NCBI RefSeq assembly: GCF_038561935.1
Contig: NZ_CP102770.1
Coordinates: 3,658,001-3,722,000 of the forward strand
Direction of reading: 5' to 3'
Source of the DNA: Myxococcus stipitatus
GTDB lineage: Bacteria; Myxococcota; Myxococcia; Myxococcales; Myxococcaceae
DNA: 64,000 bases
Shown: in pieces, positions 18,434 to 27,467 of the stretch
Numbering within the stretch: the stretch's first letter is position 1
Layout: each line of letters opens with the position of its first letter
The notes under the pieces: generated by a model
What the model saw: only the letters and a program-made list of their open reading frames with translations
Told to the model about the DNA's origin: nothing
The model's database searches: none
Program-made: the position numbers and the translations under genes

Positions 18434-20794
18434 CTAGCGGAAAGCCTGTCGTGGCACGAGAGGCCCCCGGAAGGTCTTCTCCTCGAAATCACACCGCTCC
18501 ATCCACTCCAGGGCCGTGGCCTTGAAGGCGGTTCCGAAGTCCGGAAGGACACCGACTTCGTGGCGCACCGCGCCGCAGTCCCCGGAGAGATAGGCCGCCT
18601 CCACCTTCACGCGCAGGGCCTCGCGGCGCAGGGCGGGGGGCAGCGTCTCGTCCGCCAGGGCCCGCTGGAGGTACTCACCCGCGAGGAAGGGCGAGCCCAC
18701 CTGCTGGAGCCGTCGGCCCAGCAGGTAGTTCAGGAACGGGTCCGAGGGGACGGCCTGGAGCGCGCGCGCGAGCATCAGCAGGCGCAGCTCCTCCCGGGGC
18801 GCGAGGAAGTACGCGTCGATGGCCTCGCGCCTCGCGGTGGACTCCAGCGCGGCGAGCTTCACCTGGGCCGTGCGCGTCAGCTCGGGTGTCGCGTCCAGGG
18901 CCAGCACGGTGCCCAGGTACACGCGGGCCTGGGCGGGCTGCTCGCGGCGGGACTCCACGTCCGCGCGGGCCATGGCCACCTCCGCCTCCGTGACTTTTTG
19001 TCCCTTCACCTGCTGGGCGAGGGTGGAGAGCACGGCGGTGGCCTCGTCGTAGCGCTCCAGGGAGGACAGCGCGGCGGCCTCTCCCAGCCGGAACGAGGGC
19101 TCCTCGGGCTGGAGCGCGGCGGCGCGGGTGTAGCTCTCCAGCGCCTCCGCGGGGGCCGTCGCCAGGGAGGCGCGGGCGGTCTCGGTGAGCCGGGCCACCT
19201 CGCGGGCGCAGGCGCGACTGAAGAGGCTGCCGGAGCGGAAGCGCGCGAAGGCGCGGGCGACGGCGGCCTCGTCCAGCGGGAGGGCGTCGACGTGGCCTTC
19301 CCACTCGGAGACGAGCTCCCCCAGCGGGCGCCCATAGGCCTCCTGGAAGTCCGCGTGGGCGTAGAGCGCCCGCAGCCGGTCGGCGCCGTAGGTCTCCGCC
19401 AGGTACAGGAGGAAGGAGCCGGCCACGGTGTACGCGCGCGCGGGCGCGGACTGGTAGAAGCCCTCTGGGCCCATCAGCTTGCGCATGTCGGGCGCCAGCT
19501 TCTGGCGGCGCATGCCCGCGGCCCACTGGTGCAGCGTGAGGTCACCCTGGGCGGGGCCGTCCGCGGCGACGGCCAGTCCCTCGATGACGCCCATGAGGGG
19601 CCACACGCCCAGCCGCGTGGTGACGCGGAAGGGACCGCTGCCCGCGGGGGCCGCCATGACGTGCGCCAGCTCATGGTGCAGCGTGGAGTGGGGGAAGGGC
19701 TTGTCCTGGATGTGCAGCTCGTAACGCCAGGGCTTCGCGTACTGCGTGCGGCCCGCGCCCACGAGGCGCTGCTTCTCCTCCTCGTTGCGATAGAGCCACA
19801 CCCGGATGCGCTCGGTGGGGGCGACGCCCAGGAAGCGGTGGACCTGCATCCAGCGGAACTCCAGGTCCCGGGCGAACCGGTCCACGTCCTCGCTCGACTT
19901 GCCCCGAGGGTAGTGCAGCCGGAAGTGCTCCGTGTCGCGCACCCCGCCCAGCGTCTCGGCCAGGTACGCGTCCGTCATCCGGGTGCGCAGCTGGGGGCCC
20001 TTGGCCTCCAGCACGACGATGCCCGCCAGCGGCAGGAGGAGCCACAGGAGGGCCCAGGGGCGCAGGCCCGCGCGGCCCACGGTACCGGAGGTGACGCTCA
20101 GCGTCGCGGTGGTGGCCGCCGCGAAGAGCCACACCCACAGCAGCGTCTCCAGCCGGAACCACGCCAGGGCGGGCGTCAGGACCAGGGCCTCGTCGTAGAG
20201 GGGGCCGGGCAGGTGACCCAGGAAGTGGTTGAAGGCGTAGACCTGCGGGCCCGCGACGATGGGCCACACGGTGGGGATGAGCGACAGCAGGACGAGCAGC
20301 CCGTACAGGCCCACCCCTCGCAGGGGGCTCTGGGCCCGGAACCCGCAGAAGACTCCGGCCGCCGACGCCAGGGCGGCGGAGGGGAGGGTGAGCATGGGGT
20401 AGAAGCCGACCAGCTCGAACGGATTGCACTCGGTGCGCAGCCACGCGAAGACGGTGGAGGCGAGGAGGGGTGGGACGAGCGCGGCCCCGTTGAGGAGCAG
20501 GGCCGTGCCCAGGGCGCGTCCCACGGCGGTGCCCGGGCGCTCCGGGCGGACGGCCTGGGCGGGCCGAGGCTCCTGGGCGAGCAGGATGCGGCGCTCCTGG
20601 AGGGCCGAGGCGACGCCCGTGCCCCCCCCGAGCAGGCCCACGGCGATGGCCAGGGCCAGGCCCAGCTCGAAGCCCGGGATTCCGAAGAGAGGTAGGAAGA
20701 TGAGCGCCGAGCCCCCGCCCGCCAGCAGGAGCAGGAGGGCCAGAACGGCCGGGCGGCGCAAGAGAGCGCGGGCACGGGTGAGGACTTGCTCCAT
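18434..20794 (-). CDS. Polytopic membrane protein with Peptidase_MA-like domain and TPRs
   Basis: 786 residues from ATG 20794 (MEQVLTRAR). The N-terminal 270 residues contain about six hydrophobic segments typical of a membrane region. Then comes a soluble domain with a zinc-protease HExxH motif, LHHELAHVMA (H about 373), of the Peptidase_MA type, with an upstream helix PTERIRVWLYRNEEEKQRLV that such proteins share. From about residue 540 to the end it is TPR-like. So a membrane anchor carries an extracytoplasmic putative zinc peptidase and a repeat scaffold. It is divergent from the PilZ gene by only 25 bp. Substrate unknown; the peptidase activity is inferred from the motif. Confidence 0.8.
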   Translation of the reverse strand: MEQVLTRARALLRRPAVLALLLLLAGGGSALIFLPLFGIPGFELGLALAIAVGLLGGGTGVASALQERRILLAQEPRPAQAVRPERPGTAVGRALGTALLLNGAALVPPLLASTVFAWLRTECNPFELVGFYPMLTLPSAALASAAGVFCGFRAQSPLRGVGLYGLLVLLSLIPTVWPIVAGPQVYAFNHFLGHLPGPLYDEALVLTPALAWFRLETLLWVWLFAAATTATLSVTSGTVGRAGLRPWALLWLLLPLAGIVVLEAKGPQLRTRMTDAYLAETLGGVRDTEHFRLHYPRGKSSEDVDRFARDLEFRWMQVHRFLGVAPTERIRVWLYRNEEEKQRLVGAGRTQYAKPWRYELHIQDKPFPHSTLHHELAHVMAAPAGSGPFRVTTRLGVWPLMGVIEGLAVAADGPAQGDLTLHQWAAGMRRQKLAPDMRKLMGPEGFYQSAPARAYTVAGSFLLYLAETYGADRLRALYAHADFQEAYGRPLGELVSEWEGHVDALPLDEAAVARAFARFRSGSLFSRACAREVARLTETARASLATAPAEALESYTRAAALQPEEPSFRLGEAAALSSLERYDEATAVLSTLAQQVKGQKVTEAEVAMARADVESRREQPAQARVYLGTVLALDATPELTRTAQVKLAALESTARREAIDAYFLAPREELRLLMLARALQAVPSDPFLNYLLGRRLQQVGSPFLAGEYLQRALADETLPPALRREALRVKVEAAYLSGDCGAVRHEVGVLPDFGTAFKATALEWMERCDFEEKTFRGPLVPRQAFR

Positions 20795-20819
20795 GGCCTC
20801 CCCTATACTCCCGGGCAGC

Positions 20820-21217
20820 ATGTCCGAACAGAAGCCAGGTCCCGAGCACCGCCAGCACGGGCGCGCGCCCATCGAGCTGAAGGTCGACTACAAGAAGCTC
20901 AACTCGTTCTTCGCCGACTACACGAAGAACATCAGCAAGGGGGGCACCTTCATCAAGACGAAGAAGCCGCTGCCCATCGGCACGCGCTTCCTCTTCAAGC
21001 TGACCGTGCCGCACCGGGAGGCGCCCTTCGAGCTGTTGGGCGAGGTGGTCTGGTCCAAGGCGGACGGCGACGAGCCGGGCATGGGCATCCGCTTCATCTA
21101 CAGCAGCGATGCGCAGCGGGTGGAGTTCGAGACGGTGGTGGAGCGGCTGATGTCCGACAGCCTGGGCCCCGAGCTCACCGAGAAGCTGCTCAACAAGCCG
21201 CTGCACCCCCAGCATCC

Positions 21218-21221
<4 letters not shown>
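20820..21221 (+). CDS. PilZ-domain protein (TIGR02266 type)
   Basis: 133 residues from ATG 20820 (MSEQKPGPEH). Single PilZ fold of the small Myxococcus type: RAPIELKVDYKKLNSFF, then ADYTKNISKGGTFI and GMGIRF. The usual c-di-GMP motif RxxxR is reduced to HGRAP, and the second motif D/NxSxxG is present as NISKGG, so c-di-GMP binding is possible but uncertain. The stop overlaps the start of the DUF192 lipoprotein (ATGA), so the two are translationally coupled. The window also encodes an EAL-type c-di-GMP phosphodiesterase. Confidence 0.88.
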
Positions 21222-21769
<548 letters not shown>

Positions 21770-21915
21770 CGTGTTGCCCGCTTGTGACGTGGTGAAGCGT
21801 GCCGTGATGAAGAAGTGACGCACTGAACAAGTCGTCGCCACACGGCCTCCTCAGGATGTGTCCGGGTCCCTACCCCGCTGTGGCGGGGGCCCTTGACCCC
21901 TGGAGGAAGTGCTTC

Positions 21916-24255
21916 ATGTCTTCTCGACTGCTGCGGCTCGCGACCGGCGCGATGCTTCTGGGTAGCTCCCTGTCCCTCACCGCGTGCGACGGTGACACGG
22001 GCCCCTCCGGCCCGCGGGGCGCCGACGGTGACGATGGCGCGCCGGGCCAGCCTGGAACGCCGGGCCGGGACGGAGCGCCCGGGCCCACGGGGCCGGGCTC
22101 GCAGGGCCAGCCGGGGCCTGGCGCCGTGGCGCGTGCTCCGGGTGTGGAGGCGAGCACGCCCCTGCCGGCCGTCATCGCGCTGACGTTCCGCGGTGACCTG
22201 GGGACGGGGGCGACGAACCTGGCGGAGTACGTGAAGGCCCGCGTGAACCAGGTTGTCGCCGGCACGCTGCCCACGCCGTTCGTCTTCCCGCTGTCGCCCG
22301 CGTCGACGGACTCGGTGCGCACCGTGCCGGGCCTGTACTCCACCACGGTCATCAAGTGGATGGACCCCATCACCTTCAACAAGGCGGGTGCCCGCTTCGG
22401 CGCGAACGTGGACTACATCGCGTTCTTCGGTGACGGCTGGAGCGCCCAGGGTAATGCGCCGCAGTACCAGGGCAGCGGAGCCGCCGGGTGGATGTGGGTC
22501 AACCACGAGTACATCTCCGGCTCGAAGCCTCGCATCGGCACCGCGCCCACCGGCCAGCACCTGGATTTCGCCCGCTTCCTGCGCAACAGCGGCACGTTGT
22601 CCAACGTGGTGACAGATGGAACCACGTGGCAGGAAGACGCCGTCGCCACCTACAACAAGGAATGGAAGAAGCAGGTCGGCGGCAGCTGGATTCGGGTGGT
22701 GCAGGACCCGGCCACGGGCGAGTGGGCCGTGGACCGCAACGCGGGCAACGTGCGCTACGACGCCACCAGCGCGACGCAGGCGAAGGTCGTGGGCATGACG
22801 CTGTCGGGCGTGGACCACGACGACTCGGGCGCGGCGCTGCCTCCGGGCGTGGTGGCGGGAACGCACAACAACTGCTCGGGCGGCCAGACGCCGTGGGGCA
22901 CCCTCTTCACGGGGGAGGAGAACGCGCAGGGCGTCTATGGCGATCCGGAAGGGGGCCTGTGGACGGGGAAGAATGACTGGGTGGCCAACGCGCCCGGGAT
23001 GATGCCCGGTGCGCCGCTCGCGCCGGACTTCTCTCCGCCGGTGTCCGGAGACATGGTCAGCAAGGATGCGAACTCCTCGCACCTGAAGGATGGCTACGGC
23101 TTCCTCACGGAGGTGGACCCGGGCCAGCCCGCGGACCTCTGGTACGGCAAGGACGCGTCGAAGCCGGGCGTGGGTCACCGCAAGCTGGGTGTCATGGGCC
23201 GCGCGCGCTGGGAGAACGCGGCCATCGTCGTGGACGCGAACTGGAAGCTGCTCGCCGACCAGCCCATCGTCATCTACGGCGGAGATGACCGCCGGGGTGG
23301 CCGCATCTTCAAGTTTGTCTCCAGCCGGCCCTACCGGGTGGGCATGGCGAAGGCGGACATCCGCGCGCTGCTCGACGAGGGCAAGCTCTACGCGGCGCAC
23401 CTCGCGGGCCTGGACAACAACACGGGGGACTCGCTCGTGGGCGGTGTCGTCCCCACCGACGAGAAGCCGGGGCAGGGCCGCTGGGTGGAGCTGAGCCTGG
23501 GCAGCACGGACCTGGCGCCCAACGGCGAGGCGTGGGGCCAGCCGACGGTGACGGTGGGCACCGCGCTGCGCGACGTCAGCTACAACGCCATCGGTGGCTT
23601 CACGGACGATGACCAGGTCCGCAAGCTGCTGTGGACGGCGGCCAACAAGGTGGGCGTGATGGAGCTCAACCGCCCCGAGGACCTGGAGTGGAACCCGAAG
23701 GACCCGAGCGGCACGCCGCTCCTGTACGTGGCCTTCACGGAGCACGGTGACCCGACGGCGCTGGACCAGCACGGACGCGTCGCCACGGCTTCGCGCGGGC
23801 AGGACGGGACGTGGGCGGTGAAGGCGCGCGCCGCCACGGAGAACCGCGCGACGGACCGCGTGGGCTCCATCTTCGCCATTCGCGAGGCCAACGCCGCGGC
23901 GCCGGCGAGCTCGCGCACGTTCTCCTTCTTCCGCGTGTGGAAGGGCGAGTCCGCGGCCACCAGCGCGGCGCCCGAGTTCTCCGCCGCCAAGCCCGACAAC
24001 CTCCTCATCGACCGCGATGGTGGCGTGTGGTTCGGGACGGACGGCAACTTCGGCGTCAACAAGGTGGCGGACGGCGTCTACTACCTGAACCAGAACCCGG
24101 CCCACCGAGGCAACGCGCACTTCCGCCGCGCCTTCCGCGTGTTGTCCATGCCGAGCGACGCGGAGGCCACGGGCCCCGCGTTCAGCGCGGACATGAAGAC
24201 GCTCTTCGTCAGCGTGCAGCACCCCGGCGAGGACCAGTTCAGCGTCTGGCCGTAG
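21916..24255 (+). CDS. PhoX-like phosphatase lipoprotein with collagen-like linker
   Basis: 779 residues from ATG 21916, preceded by GGAGG at 21902. Signal peptide ending in lipobox SLTAC (Cys about 23) with Asp after the Cys. Residues about 26-68 are a Gly-X-Y collagen-like tract of some 13 triplets (GPSGPRGADGDDGAPGQPG). The rest is a PhoX/DUF839 beta-propeller: WVNHEYISG, GGQTPWGTLFTGEEN, YGFLTEVDP, GRARWENA, YGGDDRRGGRIFKFVS and IDRDGGVWFGTDGN. PhoX enzymes are calcium- and iron-dependent alkaline phosphatases, usually exported by Tat; this one has a lipoprotein signal without twin arginine. A haem protein gene follows 30 bp downstream. Confidence 0.86.
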   Translation: MSSRLLRLATGAMLLGSSLSLTACDGDTGPSGPRGADGDDGAPGQPGTPGRDGAPGPTGPGSQGQPGPGAVARAPGVEASTPLPAVIALTFRGDLGTGATNLAEYVKARVNQVVAGTLPTPFVFPLSPASTDSVRTVPGLYSTTVIKWMDPITFNKAGARFGANVDYIAFFGDGWSAQGNAPQYQGSGAAGWMWVNHEYISGSKPRIGTAPTGQHLDFARFLRNSGTLSNVVTDGTTWQEDAVATYNKEWKKQVGGSWIRVVQDPATGEWAVDRNAGNVRYDATSATQAKVVGMTLSGVDHDDSGAALPPGVVAGTHNNCSGGQTPWGTLFTGEENAQGVYGDPEGGLWTGKNDWVANAPGMMPGAPLAPDFSPPVSGDMVSKDANSSHLKDGYGFLTEVDPGQPADLWYGKDASKPGVGHRKLGVMGRARWENAAIVVDANWKLLADQPIVIYGGDDRRGGRIFKFVSSRPYRVGMAKADIRALLDEGKLYAAHLAGLDNNTGDSLVGGVVPTDEKPGQGRWVELSLGSTDLAPNGEAWGQPTVTVGTALRDVSYNAIGGFTDDDQVRKLLWTAANKVGVMELNRPEDLEWNPKDPSGTPLLYVAFTEHGDPTALDQHGRVATASRGQDGTWAVKARAATENRATDRVGSIFAIREANAAAPASSRTFSFFRVWKGESAATSAAPEFSAAKPDNLLIDRDGGVWFGTDGNFGVNKVADGVYYLNQNPAHRGNAHFRRAFRVLSMPSDAEATGPAFSADMKTLFVSVQHPGEDQFSVWP

Positions 24256-24285
24256 CCACGCGCGAAGCCTGGGAGGGCGCCCCGC

Positions 24286-25950
24286 ATGTCATTCATCTCG
24301 AAGGGAGTCGCGCGAGGCGCCCTCCTGCTGTGTCTGGCCTTGGGAAGTCTGTTCGCCTCCGCGGCGGTCTGGCGACGAAGTGAGGCGCCGCCCGTCGTGG
24401 AGCCGCTGTTCGACCCGCTCGCGCAGGCCCTGGCGAGCGGGAGTGGGGTGGCCAACCGCGAGGCCCCCATTCCGTCCATGTGCTACACGAAGACGGAGGG
24501 CCTCTCGAACCCGTGCTGGACGTGTCACACGGGCGGCGTCGGTTTCAACGTCATGGACGACGAGTCGCTCCAGGCCGAGTACGCCTTCAGCGACGTGGGC
24601 CTGTTGAACCAGTGGAGCAACCTCTTCGTGGACCGCTCCGCCGCGATGGCGGCCATCTCCGACGCGGAGGTGCTGAAGTACATCCGCGAGGACAACTACG
24701 CGCCGCTGCGCGAGGCGTTGCTCCGCCGTCCTGGGGGCTACAAGGGCTATGTGCCCGACCTGGACCTCTCCCGTGGATTCGACGAGGAGGGCTTCGCGAG
24801 GGACGGCAGTGGCTGGAGGGCCGTGCGCTACAAGCCCTTCCTCGGAACGTTCTGGCCGACGAATGGCAGCACGGATGATGTCTTCATCCGGCTCCCGGAG
24901 GTCTTTCGTCAGGACCAGGACGGCAAGCCCTCGCGCGAGGTGTATCGGCTCAACCTGGCCATCCTCGAAGCGGCGATGACGATGGACCCGAAGGTGCTGG
25001 ACGTGCGCGCGGCGAGGCGCCGGGTGGAGCCGGTGAGCGAGCGCGCGGGTGGTGTGGACGTGGACGGCGATGGTGTGTTGTCCAAGGTCGTCGACGAGGT
25101 CCGAGGCCTGCCGGTGTACTACGCGGGAGGTGCCGCGAAGGTGGCCGTGCGGCGCGACTTCTATCCGCGCGGCGTCGAGTTCCTCCACACCGTGCGCTAC
25201 GTGGACCCGGACGCGCCCGCGCTGTTGTCGGCGCGCATGAAGGAGGTCCGCTACTCGCGCAAGGATGAGGAGTACACGGGGGACCAGGTGATGGCCTTCT
25301 ACGCGGAGGAGCAGGAGAAGAAGATGCGCAACCGCCTGCCCGCGTTCCCGGGCACGCCGGAGCTGGGCCTCATCAACGAGTTCGGTTGGCGCCTGCAAGG
25401 CTTCATCGAGGACTCGAAGGGGCGGTTGCGTGTGCAGACGATGGAGGAGCACGCGTTCTGCATGGGCTGCCACACGAACCTGGGTGTGACGGTGGACCAG
25501 ACCTTCGGCTTTCCGCGCAAGGTGCCGGGAAGGGAAGGGTGGCGGCATCAAGACCTGCGCGGCCTGCCCGATGTGCCGCAGGCCGGCCACGCGAAGCCCG
25601 AGGTGTTGACCTACTTCGAGCGCGTGAAGGGCGGTGATGAGTTCCGCGCGAATGACGAGCTGCTCTCGCGCTTCTTCCCGAACGGGAAGTTGGATGAAGC
25701 CGCCGTGCGGCGGGCCGCGCCGGGAGGGGACAAGGACCTCGCGTGGCTGGTGACGCCCTCTCGTGAGCGGGCACTCGCGCTGGGCCGCGCGTATATGGCG
25801 CTGGTGCGGGAGCAGGGCTTCGCGAAGGGGCGAGACACGCTGCTGGCGCCACCGAAGAACGTGTTGCCGCACGTGGAGAATGGCTCCACCGGGCTGGAGG
25901 ACGCGGGCCTCATCTTCGAAGACGGCCGCCTCCATCTGACATGGCAATAG
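24286..25950 (+). CDS. Exported two-haem c-type protein of unknown function
   Basis: 554 residues. A hydrophobic N-terminal segment (about residues 11-29) exports or anchors the protein. Two CXXCH haem-binding motifs lie far apart: CWTCH (C77, C80, H81) and CMGCH (C392, C395, H396). The region between (82-391) is a globular domain without a recognised family, with DVDGDGVLSKV at about 262-272 looking like a calcium loop. It begins 30 bp after the PhoX-like gene, so the two are probably one operon. The last 15 codons reappear as degenerate copies downstream (see repeat 25904-26126). A redox or electron-transfer role is inferred from the haems only. Confidence 0.8.
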   Translation: MSFISKGVARGALLLCLALGSLFASAAVWRRSEAPPVVEPLFDPLAQALASGSGVANREAPIPSMCYTKTEGLSNPCWTCHTGGVGFNVMDDESLQAEYAFSDVGLLNQWSNLFVDRSAAMAAISDAEVLKYIREDNYAPLREALLRRPGGYKGYVPDLDLSRGFDEEGFARDGSGWRAVRYKPFLGTFWPTNGSTDDVFIRLPEVFRQDQDGKPSREVYRLNLAILEAAMTMDPKVLDVRAARRRVEPVSERAGGVDVDGDGVLSKVVDEVRGLPVYYAGGAAKVAVRRDFYPRGVEFLHTVRYVDPDAPALLSARMKEVRYSRKDEEYTGDQVMAFYAEEQEKKMRNRLPAFPGTPELGLINEFGWRLQGFIEDSKGRLRVQTMEEHAFCMGCHTNLGVTVDQTFGFPRKVPGREGWRHQDLRGLPDVPQAGHAKPEVLTYFERVKGGDEFRANDELLSRFFPNGKLDEAAVRRAAPGGDKDLAWLVTPSRERALALGRAYMALVREQGFAKGRDTLLAPPKNVLPHVENGSTGLEDAGLIFEDGRLHLTWQ

Positions 25951-26126
25951 GGCGGAGTTGCGTGCGCGCTTCGTCGGTAGCGGGCCTTGCCTTCTTGGGC
26001 GGACGCCTGCACCTGACACGGCAAGGCGGCGAGCGAGCTTCGCCGGAAGCGGGCTTCCCCTTCGCGGACGGCTGCCTGCTCGTGACGTAGCAACAATGCA
26101 GTGCGGCTCGCGCGCTACGTCGGAAG
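25904..26126 (+). repeat. Three imperfect tandem copies of the haem gene's 3' end
   Basis: Unit 1 (25904-25980, 77 bp) holds the last codons and stop of the haem gene. Unit 2 (25981-26049, 69 bp) and unit 3 (26050-26126, 77 bp) repeat it with many changes, and a fourth begins at 26127. Translated in their own frames they read AGLIFEDGRLHLTWQ, AGLAFLGGRLHLTRQ and AGFPFADGCLLVT-stop-Q. Each unit starts CGGGC(C/T)T and ends with a CGTCGG- or CGCCGG-like motif. The copies fill the gap up to the stop of the convergent EAL-CBS gene at 26131. Confidence 0.75.
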
Positions 26127-26130
26127 CGGG

Positions 26131-27333
26131 CTACTTCGACCCGTGGCGCGCCGCGAGCTCGCTGGCGCGCAGCAGTACCTGCTTCATCGTCACCGTGCCC
26201 AGGAACGCGCCCTGCGCATCGGTGACGACCACCGGGTCATAGACGGCCTCGGTGGCGCGCGACATGGCCAGCTCCACGAGCGCCGTGACGGCCATCTGGT
26301 CCTCGACGATGAGCGGAAGCTCCAGGGGCGCGCCACCTTGCACCCACGCCGCGAGGCCCCGGCGCGTCACCAGTGACTTGGGGCGTGCCCCATCCATCAG
26401 CACCACATGGTCCACCTGGGGCGCGTCGTGGAAGTGCTTCTTCACCTCGTCGAGCGAGGCGGACGCCTCCACGGTGGTCCGCCGGATGACGAGCCCACCC
26501 ACGGTGGTGTCGTCCGCGTGCTCGCGCAGGAGCAGGGCCCGCATGGCCTCGCGGCGACGGGCCTCGAAGGACTCGGAGGGCCGCTTGGGCAGGGGGCTCG
26601 GCCGCGCCAGCAGATAGCCCTGCGCGTGACGGATGCCCAACCGCAGCAGCACCGTCATCTCCTCCCACGTCTCCACGCCCTCGGCGATGAGGATGGCGTC
26701 GACGCTGGAGGCGAACGCGACCAGCGACTTCACCAGGTGCTGCCGGTAGTCGTGCAGGTGGATGTCGCGGACGAGCGCCTGGTCCAGCTTGATGAAGCGC
26801 GGCAGGCAGTGCACCAGCGTCACCAACCCCGAGTGCCCCGCGCCAAAGTCATCCAGCGCGAGCCCGAAGCCCTGCGCGGAACACTCACGCGTCAGCCGCT
26901 GGAGCAGGGCGCCATCCTCGATGACCGCCTTCTCGGTGATTTCGAGCACCAGGTGCCGAGGCCCCAAGCCATGCAGCTCCAGGAGCTCCAGCGTCGAGCC
27001 ATCTCCAAAGCGCGGGTCGCTCAAGACATCCGGACTCACGTTGAAGAAGAACGGTGCATGTCTCAGCTCTTCTGGAAACCGCGAGATGCTGCGCAGCGCG
27101 GACGTCCAGCACGCACGCTCCAGCTCCCACGTGTAGCCGGAGGTCCTCGCATGCGTGAACAGCTCATGCGGTGACTCGAGTGAGCCTTGCCCGCGCGACA
27201 ACACCTCGTAGCCGATGATTTCGCCGTCGCGCAGATCGACGATGGGCTGGAACCACGACGTCACCCCAGGCTCGGTGCCGTTCCACAACCAGAGAGGAAT
27301 CACACCGGGCTGTCGGACGAGGGGGTGGGTCAT
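26131..27333 (-). CDS. EAL-CBS c-di-GMP phosphodiesterase
   Basis: 400 residues, no transmembrane helix. EAL domain at about 24-250, then two CBS motifs (about 275-395; VEASASLDEVKKHFHDAPQV and LPLIVEDQMAVTALVELAM). The signature EAL reads EVL (E43), as in many active enzymes. The other catalytic and metal residues are retained: N99, E131, D161-D162 in DDFGAG, K182, E218, E221 and Q238. It should therefore hydrolyse c-di-GMP, with the CBS pair sensing an adenosyl ligand or energy state (inference). Cytoplasmic. It stands alone, convergent with the haem gene and separated by the repeat array. It could lower c-di-GMP sensed by the PilZ protein at 20820. Confidence 0.92.
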   Translation of the reverse strand: MTHPLVRQPGVIPLWLWNGTEPGVTSWFQPIVDLRDGEIIGYEVLSRGQGSLESPHELFTHARTSGYTWELERACWTSALRSISRFPEELRHAPFFFNVSPDVLSDPRFGDGSTLELLELHGLGPRHLVLEITEKAVIEDGALLQRLTRECSAQGFGLALDDFGAGHSGLVTLVHCLPRFIKLDQALVRDIHLHDYRQHLVKSLVAFASSVDAILIAEGVETWEEMTVLLRLGIRHAQGYLLARPSPLPKRPSESFEARRREAMRALLLREHADDTTVGGLVIRRTTVEASASLDEVKKHFHDAPQVDHVVLMDGARPKSLVTRRGLAAWVQGGAPLELPLIVEDQMAVTALVELAMSRATEAVYDPVVVTDAQGAFLGTVTMKQVLLRASELAARHGSK

Positions 27334-27467
27334 GACGGGGCAGATGTTACCTGACGGTACCCACGTCTACAGTTCATGCCCAGACACCACCGTAACAACT
27401 GTGACTCAGCGTGCGGGCCGACGCCCTTTTGGCCGTCTGCCCGCACTCGACATCCTGGGAATCCGGC

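Noticed and set aside
21873..21888. CCCCGC/GCGGGG hairpin before the PhoX-like gene, considered as a riboswitch or PHO box
   Set aside because: Only 6 bp and no repeat of a PhoB-type motif was seen nearby.
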